From positions 124,001-188,000 of the forward strand of contig NZ_RHLG01000003.1 in assembly GCF_003712105.1 (NCBI RefSeq): DNA of 64,000 nt. Reading direction: 5' to 3'. Below the pieces are notes generated by a model, which was not told the DNA's origin, searched no databases, and was given only the letters and a program-made list of their open reading frames with translations. This document shows, one piece after another, positions 53,649-63,690 of this stretch. A program made the translations under genes and the position numbers. The number at the start of each line of letters is the position of its first letter. Positions within the stretch are counted from its first letter, which is position 1. The stretch comes from Winogradskyella sp. Its GTDB lineage: Bacteria > Bacteroidota > Bacteroidia > Flavobacteriales > Flavobacteriaceae.

Positions 53649-56201
53649 ATGGACGATAATTTTTCCCCAAGAGTAAAAGATGTTATCGCGTACAGCAAGG
53701 AAGAAGCTTTGCGATTAGGACACGACTTTATTGGCACTGAGCATTTAATGCTTGGATTGCTAAGAGATGGTAATGGAAAAGCTATAGATATTTTAAACTC
53801 TCTTGAAGTAGATTTAAATCATCTACGTAGAAAAGTTGAAATTCTAAGCCCTGCAAACCCTAATATTCCTGTAACATCTAACGAGAAGAAAAACCTACAC
53901 TTAACTAGGCAAGCAGAGCGAGCCCTAAAAACAACATTCTTAGAAGCAAAGTTGTTTCAGAGCACATCTATTAATACGGCGCATTTACTCTTGTGTATTT
54001 TGCGTAACGAAAACGATCCAACTACCAAGCTTTTGAACAAGCTTAAGGTAGATTATGATAATGTCAAAGAAGTATTTAAATCTATGATTACAAGCGAAGA
54101 TGATTTCTTAGAAGAACCAAAAGCAGAATCCTATTCTGATGACGATATGAACGAATCTGAAGAACCTGAAAAGCAAAATCCTTTCAGCGGTGCATCACAA
54201 AAAGGAAATAAAAAGTCAAAAACACCTGTTCTAGATAATTTTGGTAGAGATTTGACAGTATTAGCCGAGGAAGGAAAACTCGACCCTGTGGTTGGACGTG
54301 AAGAAGAAATACAGCGCGTTTCTCAGATTCTAAGTAGACGTAAGAAAAATAACCCGCTATTAATTGGTGAGCCAGGTGTCGGTAAATCTGCCATTGCCGA
54401 AGGATTAGCCTTACGTATTGTAAAACGAAAAGTTTCACGTACACTTTTTAACAAACGTGTAGTGACTCTTGATTTAGCAAGTTTAGTAGCAGGTACAAAA
54501 TATAGAGGACAGTTTGAAGAGCGCATGAAAGCGGTTATGAATGAGCTCGAAAAGAATGATGATATTATTCTATTTATAGACGAAATTCATACTATAGTCG
54601 GCGCAGGTGGCGCAACTGGAAGCTTAGACGCCTCTAACATGTTCAAGCCCGCATTAGCAAGAGGTGAAATTCAATGTATAGGCGCTACAACTTTAGATGA
54701 ATACCGTCAATATATTGAAAAAGATGGTGCTCTTGAGCGTCGTTTTCAAAAGGTATTAGTACAACCTACAAGTGTTGAACAAACTATTGAGATATTAAAT
54801 AATATTAAAGGTAAATACGAGGAGCATCATAACGTTGACTACACTGATGCAGCGATTGAAGCGTGTGTTAAACTTACTAATCGTTATATGACAGAACGTT
54901 TTTTACCAGACAAAGCTATTGATGCGCTGGATGAGGCTGGTTCTCGTGTTCACATTACTAATATTGATGTTCCTAAACAAATTATAGAACTTGAGCAAAA
55001 GCTAGAGGAAGTTAGAGAAACAAAAAATAGTGTTGTTAAAAAACAGAAATACGAAGAAGCTGCTAAGCTAAGAGATGATGAAAAGCGTCTTGAAAAAGAC
55101 TTAGCTTTAGCCCAAGAAAAATGGGAAGACGAAACTAAATTGCATCGACAAGTTGTTACAGAAGATAATGTTGCTGATGTAATCTCTATGATGACTGGTA
55201 TTCCTGTAAATAAAATTGCTCAGACTGAAATTAATAAACTTGCTGAATTACCAAACCTTATCAAAGGTCGAGTAATTGGTCAGGATGATGCCGTTAAAAA
55301 AGTAGTTAAAGCTATACAGCGAAACAGAGCTGGATTAAAAGATCCTAATAAACCAATTGGTTCGTTTATATTCTTAGGTCAAACAGGTGTTGGTAAAACA
55401 CAACTTGCTAAGGTTTTGGCTAACGAGCTTTTTGATAATGATGATGCGCTCATAAGAATAGATATGAGTGAATACATGGAGAAATTTGCAATTTCAAGAT
55501 TAATTGGAGCACCTCCTGGTTATGTTGGCTATGAAGAAGGTGGGCAGCTTACTGAAAAAGTACGTCGTAAGCCTTATGCCGTAATCTTGCTTGATGAGAT
55601 TGAGAAAGCACATCCGGATGTATTCAATATGCTCTTACAAGTATTGGATGATGGCTATCTAACTGACAGCTTAGGTCGCAAAATTGACTTTAGAAACACC
55701 ATAATAATTATGACTTCAAATATTGGAGCTCGTAAATTAAAAGATTTTGGTACAGGTGTTGGTTTTGGAACATCTGCTAAAGAATCTCAAGCCGCAGAGC
55801 ATGCAAAAGGTGTTATTGAAAATGCACTTAAAAAAGCATTCGCTCCTGAATTCCTAAATAGAATTGATGACGTTGTAGTCTTTAATACTTTAGAAAAAGA
55901 AGATATCAACAAAATTATTGATATTGAACTAGTTAAGCTTGTTAAACGCATTAAAGATTTAGGTTACGAACTTAAACTTTCAGCAAAAGCGAAAGGCTAT
56001 ATTGCTGATAAAGGTTTTGATTCACAATACGGCGCTAGACCATTAAAACGAGCAATTCAGAAATATATAGAAGATGCATTGGCCGAAGAGATAATTAATT
56101 CCAAAATTCAAGAAGGTGATATTATCTCTATGGATTTAGATGAGAAAAATGATGTGCTAAAAATTAAAGTAAAATCACCAGAAGAAACTAAAGAATCCTA
56201 G
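53649..56201 (+). CDS. clpC: ATP-dependent Clp protease ATP-binding subunit ClpC
   Basis: 850 residues. Two ClpN repeats (about 1-145), an acidic linker, AAA+ 1 with GEPGVGKSAIAEG and IDEIHTIVGAG, a UVR-type coiled middle (KYEEAAKLRDDEKRLEKDL), AAA+ 2 with GQTGVGKTQLAKV and LLDEIEKAHPDVFN, and the D2-small domain. It unfolds proteins for ClpP. It is single; the terminator at 56224 follows. Confidence 0.93.
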   Translation: MDDNFSPRVKDVIAYSKEEALRLGHDFIGTEHLMLGLLRDGNGKAIDILNSLEVDLNHLRRKVEILSPANPNIPVTSNEKKNLHLTRQAERALKTTFLEAKLFQSTSINTAHLLLCILRNENDPTTKLLNKLKVDYDNVKEVFKSMITSEDDFLEEPKAESYSDDDMNESEEPEKQNPFSGASQKGNKKSKTPVLDNFGRDLTVLAEEGKLDPVVGREEEIQRVSQILSRRKKNNPLLIGEPGVGKSAIAEGLALRIVKRKVSRTLFNKRVVTLDLASLVAGTKYRGQFEERMKAVMNELEKNDDIILFIDEIHTIVGAGGATGSLDASNMFKPALARGEIQCIGATTLDEYRQYIEKDGALERRFQKVLVQPTSVEQTIEILNNIKGKYEEHHNVDYTDAAIEACVKLTNRYMTERFLPDKAIDALDEAGSRVHITNIDVPKQIIELEQKLEEVRETKNSVVKKQKYEEAAKLRDDEKRLEKDLALAQEKWEDETKLHRQVVTEDNVADVISMMTGIPVNKIAQTEINKLAELPNLIKGRVIGQDDAVKKVVKAIQRNRAGLKDPNKPIGSFIFLGQTGVGKTQLAKVLANELFDNDDALIRIDMSEYMEKFAISRLIGAPPGYVGYEEGGQLTEKVRRKPYAVILLDEIEKAHPDVFNMLLQVLDDGYLTDSLGRKIDFRNTIIIMTSNIGARKLKDFGTGVGFGTSAKESQAAEHAKGVIENALKKAFAPEFLNRIDDVVVFNTLEKEDINKIIDIELVKLVKRIKDLGYELKLSAKAKGYIADKGFDSQYGARPLKRAIQKYIEDALAEEIINSKIQEGDIISMDLDEKNDVLKIKVKSPEETKES

Positions 56202-56223
56202 GCATTGAATTTGTGAAAAATAT

Positions 56224-56250
56224 AACCGCTTCGATTGAGGCGGTTTTTTT
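56224..56250 (+). terminator. Rho-independent terminator of clpC
   Basis: AACCGC(CTTC)GATT(GAGG)CGGTT folds as AACCGC/GCGGTT with a short extension, followed by eight T residues; it reaches the convergent hutH stop at 56250. Confidence 0.85.
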
Positions 56251-57800
56251 TATTCATTTTCTAAAAGGCTCACCTTAACGCCATAATCATTCAAAAACAA
56301 TTCAAAATCAGTGATATTATATTTTTTAAGAAACTTGATGCTCTTTTCAATATCATCATGCAATATCTCATCTTTCTTGATAAATGGAACTTCTTTACGA
56401 TACGCCTTTAAAAACAACTCTATAAATCTAGAAGACTTCATTGGCCTTCTAAACTCAATTGCTTGCGACGCGTTAAATAACTCGATAGCTATAATGCGCT
56501 CAACATTTCTTATTAAACTATAGGCCTGCGTTGCTGCATTTGCACCCATACTAACATGGTCTTCTTGCCCATTACTAGAAACAATACTATCAATACTGGC
56601 CGGTGTTGCTAATTGTTTGTTGGCACTTACAATACTTGCAGCAGTATATTGAGGAATCATAAAGCCCGAATTAAGACCAGGATTGTCTACTAAAAATGTA
56701 GGTAAACCACGCAAACCTGATACTAATTGAAATATTCGACGTTCAGAAATGTTTCCAATTTCGGCCATGGCTATTTTTAAATAATCAAAGGCTAAGGCCA
56801 AGGGCTGACCATGAAAATTGCCTGCCGAGATTATCGAGTCCTCATCTGGAAATATATTTGGATTATCTGTTACGGAGTTAATTTCTGTAATTATCGTTTT
56901 TTCTACAAAATCAATAGTATCTTTTGTTGCACCATGAACTTGGGGTATACATCTAAAGGAATAAGGATCTTGAACATGTTCTTTCTTTCTCCTTATTAAC
57001 TCACTATCTTTTAAGAACTCTGTAAATCGTCTGGCCACTTTAAGCTGACCAGCATGTGGCCTAATAATATGAACCAAATCATTAAAAGGCTCTATTCTAC
57101 CATCAAAAGCCTCTAAAGATATACTAGCGACAATATCAGCTAAATAGGATGTTTTGTGAGATAATAGTAAACAATACACACCATAAGCTGTCATAAATTG
57201 TGTACCGTTTAATAGCGCAAGGCCTTCTTTGGCTTCAAGCTTAATAGGTTTCCAATTAAATTTTTTTAATACTGTCGACGTATTAATCAATCGGTTTTTG
57301 TAAGTAACTTTTCCTTTACCTATTAACGGCAGCGATAAATGTGCTAAAGGTGCCAAATCACCAGAAGCTCCTAATGAACCTTGTGTATAAACAAACGGAA
57401 GGATATCATTATTAAAAAAATCTATCAATCTATTAACAGTAGAGAGTTGCACGCCACTATGACCAAAACTCAAAGATTTAATCTTGAGTAATAACATGAT
57501 TTTTACAATCCGTTCTGGCACTTTATCTCCTGTACCGCAAGCATGAGACATCACCAAATTTTCTTGCAATTTGGTAAGGTCTCTATTCGATATTTTTACA
57601 TTATAAAGTGAGCCAAAACCTGTGTTTATACCATAAAAAGGTTTGTCGTTTCCTGATAACTTAGAATCCAAATACTCTTTAGATCTTTTAATAGAGGAAA
57701 TGACTTCGCTTGAAAGCTTAATTTGCTTGTGATTAAAGATAATGTCATTAATATCCTTTAAAGTAAGCTTTGAAGAAGATATTGTATAGAATTTAGACAT
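56250..57800 (-). CDS. hutH: Histidine ammonia-lyase
   Basis: 516 residues, aromatic amino acid lyase family. GSLGASGDLAPLAH gives the MIO cofactor from Ala 145-Ser 146-Gly 147. The substrate-selecting position reads SH (85-86, in LVMSHACG), the histidine-type pair, rather than HL (tyrosine) or FL (phenylalanine). FYGINTGFGSL and the C-terminal VSMGANAATQAY segment are typical. It turns histidine to urocanate and ammonia. No hutU, hutI or hutG is adjacent, so it is a solitary gene or its partners are elsewhere. Confidence 0.87.
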   Translation of the reverse strand: MSKFYTISSSKLTLKDINDIIFNHKQIKLSSEVISSIKRSKEYLDSKLSGNDKPFYGINTGFGSLYNVKISNRDLTKLQENLVMSHACGTGDKVPERIVKIMLLLKIKSLSFGHSGVQLSTVNRLIDFFNNDILPFVYTQGSLGASGDLAPLAHLSLPLIGKGKVTYKNRLINTSTVLKKFNWKPIKLEAKEGLALLNGTQFMTAYGVYCLLLSHKTSYLADIVASISLEAFDGRIEPFNDLVHIIRPHAGQLKVARRFTEFLKDSELIRRKKEHVQDPYSFRCIPQVHGATKDTIDFVEKTIITEINSVTDNPNIFPDEDSIISAGNFHGQPLALAFDYLKIAMAEIGNISERRIFQLVSGLRGLPTFLVDNPGLNSGFMIPQYTAASIVSANKQLATPASIDSIVSSNGQEDHVSMGANAATQAYSLIRNVERIIAIELFNASQAIEFRRPMKSSRFIELFLKAYRKEVPFIKKDEILHDDIEKSIKFLKKYNITDFELFLNDYGVKVSLLENE

Positions 57801-57832
57801 TTATATATTGATTTAGTATAACGTATTGATTG

Positions 57833-59377
57833 CTAGTCTTCTGCCTCTTCTTGTTGAGGCTGTTCCGGTTGTCGAAATAAATCTATGAAAGCTTCTCCTA
57901 AATAATCGATCACATGCCCAGCCATCAAACTCTGGTAACCGAAATCTTCAACTGCAATATCTGCAGATCTTCCGTGTAAATAAACGCCAAATAACGCTGC
58001 TTCGATTGGAGAGTACCCTTGACATAGTAATCCAGTAATAATGCCAGTTAACACATCACCTGAGCCAGCAGTAGCTAAGCCAGGATTCCCAGTGACATTT
58101 ATATATTTTTTGGCACCATACACAGTTAAAGTATTGGCGCCTTTAATAACTAGGATGACTTTATGTTCATTCGAAAACGCAGTAGCTTTCTCAAGTTTTT
58201 CAAAATCTGAAGACCACTCACCTATTAAACGCTTTAGTTCGCCTGGATGTGGCGTTATAATAGAACTTTCAGGAAGTAACTTTAATAGTTCATTATGTTT
58301 TGAAAGAATATTTATAGCATCAGCATCAATCACCAAAGGTGTAGTATTGGTTTTTAAGAATTTCTTTAATGCGGCTACACTTTCTTTTTCTGTACCTAAA
58401 CCCATACCTATAGCAATAGCTGTAGGCTCAATATCAAATTCAATATTAGTTATTTTGTCTTCATTGTCGTCAGTCATAACCATAGCTTCTGGTACACTTG
58501 TCTGAAGCGGTATATAACCACATTTAGGTACATAAGCAGTTGCAAGGCCAGAACCTGAGGCCAAAACGGCATGAGTTGTTAATTTCACCGCGCCAATCTT
58601 TCCATAGCTACCACCAATAACTAAACCATGACCAAAATCGCCTTTATGAGAAAACTTGTCTCTAGGCTTATAAAGTGGCAAAACTTCATGCTTCGATATG
58701 AGCTCTACTTCTGTATCTGTAGTCATCAAGTATTCGCGGTCAATGCCAATATCTATAACTTCCCATTGAATGGTGTATTTAGCCGTATCTGGCAAGAAAA
58801 AAACAAGCTTCGGACTTTGGAAACTTAAGGTATGATTTGCATAAACTACGCCATTAGGATCATCTAGAGGTTTATCGGTATATAATCCTGACGGAATATC
58901 TATAGATAGCGTAAATGCTCTCGAACTTTTAAAATGGGCAAATAACCTCTTAATCCAATCTTCAATAGGACGATTAAGACCTATACCGAATACGGCATCA
59001 ACAATAATATCATCGTGATGAATATCTGGAAAATCGGATTCACATTTTAAGAGTTGTGGCCATTTTTTAGTGACCTCTTTAACTCTATCATAGTTAGCCA
59101 AAAAACCTTTTGAGCGACTGTTGCCACAATTTACAACATACGTCTCTACATTGTAACCATGAGTAATTAAATGCCTCGCTAACACTAAGCCATCGCCACC
59201 ATTATTACCTATTCCACAGAATATATGAATTGGAACTTGTGCACCTTGCATACGCATATGTAACCAATTAAATATCTGCAAACCTGCACGTTCCATCAAT
59301 TCGGTTACAGGAAGTTGCTGACGATCTATCGTTATTTTATCAGCTTCGTAAATTTGAGCTCTAGAAAAAACTTTCAT
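57833..59377 (-). CDS. nnr: Fused NAD(P)HX epimerase / ADP-dependent NAD(P)HX dehydratase
   Basis: 514 residues from the ATG at 59377 (MKVFSRAQIYEADKI); a start at 59401 would add eight. N-terminal YjeF_N epimerase (GIGNNGGDGLVLARHL) to about 220, C-terminal ribokinase-like dehydratase with TPHPGEL and GNPGLATAGSGDVLTG (nucleotide-binding anion hole). Together they repair damaged NAD(P)H hydrates. It is divergent from the threonine operon. Confidence 0.92.
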   Translation of the reverse strand: MKVFSRAQIYEADKITIDRQQLPVTELMERAGLQIFNWLHMRMQGAQVPIHIFCGIGNNGGDGLVLARHLITHGYNVETYVVNCGNSRSKGFLANYDRVKEVTKKWPQLLKCESDFPDIHHDDIIVDAVFGIGLNRPIEDWIKRLFAHFKSSRAFTLSIDIPSGLYTDKPLDDPNGVVYANHTLSFQSPKLVFFLPDTAKYTIQWEVIDIGIDREYLMTTDTEVELISKHEVLPLYKPRDKFSHKGDFGHGLVIGGSYGKIGAVKLTTHAVLASGSGLATAYVPKCGYIPLQTSVPEAMVMTDDNEDKITNIEFDIEPTAIAIGMGLGTEKESVAALKKFLKTNTTPLVIDADAINILSKHNELLKLLPESSIITPHPGELKRLIGEWSSDFEKLEKATAFSNEHKVILVIKGANTLTVYGAKKYINVTGNPGLATAGSGDVLTGIITGLLCQGYSPIEAALFGVYLHGRSADIAVEDFGYQSLMAGHVIDYLGEAFIDLFRQPEQPQQEEAED

Positions 59378-59470
59378 AAAAAAATCATTAATATAAATCA
59401 CATCTTTTTAACAATTCGATAAAAATAGAAGTAAAGACGCTATTGTATTTTTTTATAGTCGTAAAAATAA

Positions 59471-59478
59471 TACATTTG
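59471..59478 (+). promoter_or_regulatory. -7 element TACATTTG of the threonine operon
   Basis: Perfect TAnnTTTG match, 122 bp before thrA. The expected start near 59485 leaves a leader of about 115 nt. Confidence 0.5.
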
Positions 59479-59485
59479 GCGAGTA

Positions 59486-59536
59486 ATGAATACAAAAACA
59501 AGTAGACATTAAATGCTTTATGTATTGATAGTTTAA
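59486..59536 (+). promoter_or_regulatory. Possible leader ORFs upstream of thrA
   Basis: Two adjacent tiny ORFs: MNTKTSRH (59486-59512) with two Thr codons, and MLYVLIV (59513-59536) rich in Val, Leu and Ile. The first would begin at the transcription start. An imperfect hairpin TACTGTC/GGCAGTA (59547-59553 / 59562-59568) follows, without a T-run. It suggests attenuation by charged tRNA, weakly supported. Confidence 0.25.
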
Positions 59537-59600
59537 AAATTAGTTTTACTGTCAAGACAATGGCAGTAAATAGGATTAATTAAAGTATTAAGTATCAATA

Positions 59601-62048
59601 ATGAAAGTTTTAAAGTTTGGCGGAACGTCCGTAGGTTCAGCAGCTAATATTACTCAAGTCATCTCAATCTTAGAGAAAAAATCTCAAGATACTTCAATTG
59701 TTGCTGTAGTTTCGGCAGTTGGTGGCGTCACTGATAAGCTGTTAAAAGCAGGTGACTTAGCTATAAAAAAGGATGAGGCCTATCTTCAAGTTTTTGAAGA
59801 CATTCAAAATATACATATCGAATTAGTCAACACGCTAATTCTAGAAGATAACAATGAGATTATTGCGAAAATTGAATCCAAGTTATCAGAGCTTAAAAGT
59901 TTACTTGAAGGCTTATTTCTACTTAATGATCTCACTCCTAAAATTTCTGATAAGCTTGTAAGCTTCGGAGAATTGTTGTCATCATATATCATTGCTGAGT
60001 GCATGGCATCAAAGCAAATGAATGTTACAAGAAAAAACAGCCAAGAGCTTATTGTAACAAATAACAATCATGGCAATGCTCAAGTTAAAAAAGATATCAC
60101 AAGAGCTAATATCAAAGCCTATTTTGATAAATCAGACGCATTAATTACCATTTTACCTGGGTTTGTGGCCAATTCTGAAGATGGTGAACAAACCACTTTA
60201 GGTCGCGGTGGTTCTGACTTTACAGCAGCTATCGTAGCAGCGGCTTTAAATGCTGAAGTATTAGAAATTTGGACAGATGTTAGCGGTATGTTTACTGCTA
60301 ACCCTAAAATAGTGAAACAAGCCAAGCCTATAGAACGGCTGTCATTTCAAGAAGCATTAGAGTTATCGCATTTTGGAGCAAAAGTATTGTATCCGCCAAC
60401 AGTTCAGCCAGTACTTGAAGCAAAAATTCCGATGCTTATTAAAAACACATTGCGACCTGATGATGAAGGCACACGTATTTCTAATGAATCTGAAGTATCT
60501 ATAAAAAATCCTGTAAGAGGAATTACACATATTAATGATATTGCATTACTTACGCTTCAAGGGCCGAGTATGGTTGGAATTCCAGGCTTTTCAAAACGTC
60601 TTTTTGAAACCCTAGCCAGTGAAAAAATAAATGTGATTTTCATTACTCAGGCATCATCAGAGCATGCGATATGTTTCGGAATAAATTCAGAAGACGCTAA
60701 ACTAGCTGAAACCATTATTAACGAAGCTTTTGAATACGAAATAACACTCAAAAAAATAGAGCCAATTGTTGTAGAAACTGGTCTTTCTATCATTGCTGTT
60801 ATCGGTGACAACATGAAAAACTACCAAGGCATTAGTGGTAGAATGTTTAGAACACTTGGGAAAAATAATATCAATGTAAGAGCCATTGCACAAGGTGCTT
60901 CAGAGCGTAACATATCGGCTGTAATTAATGAAAATGATGTCAAAAAAGCATTGAATTCATTACACGAGCGCTTTTTTGAGGTAGAGGCAAAACAGCTTAA
61001 CGTATTCATCGTTGGTGTTGGTAATGTTGGCGAGCGTCTAATCGACCAGATTGAACAGCAACACGAGTTTCTTAAAGAAAAGCTCCAGATAGATGTACGC
61101 ATTATTGGTATGGCTAACTCACGTAAAATGGTTTTTAAGGAAGATGGTATTCCATTAGAAAATTGGCCTTCAGCATTTGATTTTGCTCAACAATCAAATC
61201 TAGAAGGATTTTTTAATAAGGTTATAGAACTCAATTTACGTAACAGTATTTTTGTAGATATTACAGCTCACGAAGTGGTTTCAGATTGGTATGCTGCTTA
61301 TTTGAAAAATAGTATTTCGGTAGTTGCTTGTAATAAAATTGCATGTTCTGGACCATATGATGTTTATGAAAACCTGCACAATTTAGCTCTTAGTTATAAT
61401 GCTTCATTTCTTTATGAAACCAATGTTGGCGCAGGTTTACCAATAATTAATACATTAAATAATTTAGTAGCTTCAGGTGATAAAGTCACAAGCATACAGG
61501 CTGTATTATCTGGTAGTTTAAATTTTGTCTTTAATAATTTTGGCGACCACACTAATTTCCATGATACCGTTAAGCGTGCTCAATTTGAAGGCTATACTGA
61601 ACCAGACCCTAGAATTGATTTAAGTGGCATAGATGTCGCCCGAAAAATATTAATTCTTGCTCGTGAAAACGGCGGAAAAATGGAAATTGATGATATCGAA
61701 AATGAGTCATTCTTAACCAAAGCTAATCTTGAAGCCGAGACCGTTGATGATTTTTACGAGTCTTTAAAAGAAGATGAAGCACATTTTCAAGATATATATG
61801 CGTCTGCAAAAGCGAACGATTGCCAATTAAAATATGTCGCTGAGTTTAAAGACGGAAAGGCCAAGGTTGGTCTTAGAGAAATACCTATAGGTCATCCATT
61901 CTATAATCTTGAAGGCAAAGACAATATTGTAATGTTTTACACAGAGCGATACCCAGAACAACCACTTATAGTAAAAGGCGCTGGTGCTGGCGCTGATGTA
62001 ACAGCATCGGGATTGTTTGCGGATATTATCAAAATTGGAAACAGATAG
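59601..62048 (+). CDS. thrA: Bifunctional aspartokinase / homoserine dehydrogenase
   Basis: 815 residues, matching ThrA. The aspartokinase half starts KFGGTSVGSAANI and continues through GRGGSDFTAA to about 300; two ACT domains (about 310-460) bind threonine for feedback inhibition. The homoserine dehydrogenase half starts at about 465 with FIVGVGNVGERL (NAD(P)-binding) and has VACNKIACSG and the catalytic-region EGYTEPDPRIDLSG. First gene of the threonine operon, followed after 1 bp by an unrelated secreted-protein gene. Confidence 0.95.
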   Translation: MKVLKFGGTSVGSAANITQVISILEKKSQDTSIVAVVSAVGGVTDKLLKAGDLAIKKDEAYLQVFEDIQNIHIELVNTLILEDNNEIIAKIESKLSELKSLLEGLFLLNDLTPKISDKLVSFGELLSSYIIAECMASKQMNVTRKNSQELIVTNNNHGNAQVKKDITRANIKAYFDKSDALITILPGFVANSEDGEQTTLGRGGSDFTAAIVAAALNAEVLEIWTDVSGMFTANPKIVKQAKPIERLSFQEALELSHFGAKVLYPPTVQPVLEAKIPMLIKNTLRPDDEGTRISNESEVSIKNPVRGITHINDIALLTLQGPSMVGIPGFSKRLFETLASEKINVIFITQASSEHAICFGINSEDAKLAETIINEAFEYEITLKKIEPIVVETGLSIIAVIGDNMKNYQGISGRMFRTLGKNNINVRAIAQGASERNISAVINENDVKKALNSLHERFFEVEAKQLNVFIVGVGNVGERLIDQIEQQHEFLKEKLQIDVRIIGMANSRKMVFKEDGIPLENWPSAFDFAQQSNLEGFFNKVIELNLRNSIFVDITAHEVVSDWYAAYLKNSISVVACNKIACSGPYDVYENLHNLALSYNASFLYETNVGAGLPIINTLNNLVASGDKVTSIQAVLSGSLNFVFNNFGDHTNFHDTVKRAQFEGYTEPDPRIDLSGIDVARKILILARENGGKMEIDDIENESFLTKANLEAETVDDFYESLKEDEAHFQDIYASAKANDCQLKYVAEFKDGKAKVGLREIPIGHPFYNLEGKDNIVMFYTERYPEQPLIVKGAGAGADVTASGLFADIIKIGNR

Positions 62049-62049
62049 T

Positions 62050-62757
62050 ATGAAAAAGTTAATTGTTTTATTACTACTCTCAAGTATTAGTCTTAATGCC
62101 CAAAAGCCAGACTATAGTCAACTTACTAAAAAGGAAAAGCTATATTTTTTAAATGGGTATGGATACATTAAATTAAAAGATGGAGATACCATTTTTGGTG
62201 TTGCAAAAAGAGTAAAAGGCAAAAGAAAACTCAATAATTTAAATTTCAAAAAAGTAGAATTTTTTCCAAGGAGCCTTAAAGTTGTTTACCCAAGAAAACT
62301 AGAAAAATATAGTTATTTGGATGAAATTCCAATTTCTGAAATAGAGATGTTTTACAAAGTTGCTGTTCCTGGAGAATATTACTACGTTAGAGAGCTTAAA
62401 AAAAACACCTTAATTCTTAATAAGGTTACAGATGGTGATGTAGTAACATACAGCAGAGATATTTATAAAAGTTCTCAGTTATTTGATGCTATTGCTGGAG
62501 GAAACCCTATTAATACACCATTTAATGGTTTTAGTAAATCCACATCAGAAATTTATTTTGAAGGCGAAAACGGTAAACTAATTGAAATTATAGGGACAGA
62601 TGAATACGGGTTCACGGACAAGAAAGATATCAGAAAACATTTTATCGATTTCTTTAAGGATGAATATGAGTTAGAGGTATTAGAAAAAGTAAAACCTAGG
62701 TATAAAAAGATAATAGAATTTGTTGAAAAACATAACAAACTAAAGTCTAAAAAATAA
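62050..62757 (+). CDS. Secreted orphan protein inserted in the threonine operon
   Basis: 235 residues from the ATG at 62050 (an ORF start at 62017 is inside thrA), with a signal peptide (MKKLIVLLLLSSISLNAQ). The mature part is rich in Lys, Tyr and Phe, with YFLNGYGYIKLKDGDTIFG and later FYKVAVPGEYYYVRELKKNTLILNKV, like the flavobacterial secreted proteins that have a DUF-type beta-rich repeat. No confident family. It lies 1 bp after thrA and 9 bp before thrB, so it must be on the thr transcript. Confidence 0.55.
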   Translation: MKKLIVLLLLSSISLNAQKPDYSQLTKKEKLYFLNGYGYIKLKDGDTIFGVAKRVKGKRKLNNLNFKKVEFFPRSLKVVYPRKLEKYSYLDEIPISEIEMFYKVAVPGEYYYVRELKKNTLILNKVTDGDVVTYSRDIYKSSQLFDAIAGGNPINTPFNGFSKSTSEIYFEGENGKLIEIIGTDEYGFTDKKDIRKHFIDFFKDEYELEVLEKVKPRYKKIIEFVEKHNKLKSKK

Positions 62758-62766
62758 GTAGCAGTT

Positions 62767-63690
62767 ATGCTCGATAAAATAAAACTATTTGCGCCTGCAA
62801 CAGTGGCTAATGTTTCCTGCGGTTTTGATGTGTTGGGCTTTTGCTTAGATACGGTTGGTGACGAAATGGTAGTGCATAAAACTCAAGAAAAAGGGATTCG
62901 TATTACCAAAATTGAAGGCAGTGAATTACCACTAGAAGTCGAGAAAAACGTAGCCGGTGTATCGGCATTGGCTATGTACAATGCTTTGCAACCAGATTGC
63001 GGTTTTGAGATTGAAATCTATAAAAAAATAAAACCTGGTAGTGGTATTGGCAGTAGTTCAGCAAGTGCCGCAGGTAGTGTTTTTGGCATCAATGCACTAC
63101 TAGGATATCCCTTAAATAAGTCGGAGCTAACGAAATATGCCATTAAAGGAGAAGCATTGGCGAGCCAATGTGAACACGCAGATAATATAGCACCAACAAT
63201 TTTTGGTGGTTTTACATTAGTGAGAAGTGTTGCACCAGTAGATATATTGCAATTGCCAACTCCTGAAGAATTATACGCTACAATTATACATCCACAAATT
63301 GAAATTAAAACGTCCGAAGCACGTGCAATTTTACCAAAAACTGTTGCTCTAGATGGTGCAATTACGCAATGGTCTAATGTAGGAAGTTTAGTGCATGCTT
63401 TGCATACTAGCGATTACGACTTACTAAATAAAGCACTTAAGGACGTTATTGTTGAGCCACATAGAAAACAATTAATCCCGCATTTTGATGCGGTTAGAAC
63501 AGCTGCTTTAAGCGCTGGTGCGTTGGGTTGTGGTATATCGGGTTCAGGACCTTCTATTTTTATGTTGAGTAAAGGAAAATCAACTGCAGAAAATGTAGAA
63601 AAAGCCATCGCAGATTGCTATCAAGATACTAGCATACCCTTCAATACATTTGTTTCAAAAATTAATACTCAAGGCATTAAAGTTATCTAA
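62767..63690 (+). CDS. thrB: Homoserine kinase
   Basis: 307 residues, GHMP kinase. PGSGIGSSSASAAGSV is the phosphate-binding loop and GCGISGSGPSIFML the C-terminal GHMP motif; KIKLFAPATVANVSCGFDVLGF is the substrate-side start. It phosphorylates homoserine. Its stop is directly followed by the thrC ATG. Confidence 0.95.
   Translation: MLDKIKLFAPATVANVSCGFDVLGFCLDTVGDEMVVHKTQEKGIRITKIEGSELPLEVEKNVAGVSALAMYNALQPDCGFEIEIYKKIKPGSGIGSSSASAAGSVFGINALLGYPLNKSELTKYAIKGEALASQCEHADNIAPTIFGGFTLVRSVAPVDILQLPTPEELYATIIHPQIEIKTSEARAILPKTVALDGAITQWSNVGSLVHALHTSDYDLLNKALKDVIVEPHRKQLIPHFDAVRTAALSAGALGCGISGSGPSIFMLSKGKSTAENVEKAIADCYQDTSIPFNTFVSKINTQGIKVI

Noticed and set aside
58041-58505. 154-codon open frame antisense to the NAD(P)HX repair gene
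   Set aside because: Falls inside a gene with clear motifs; no own promoter or family.
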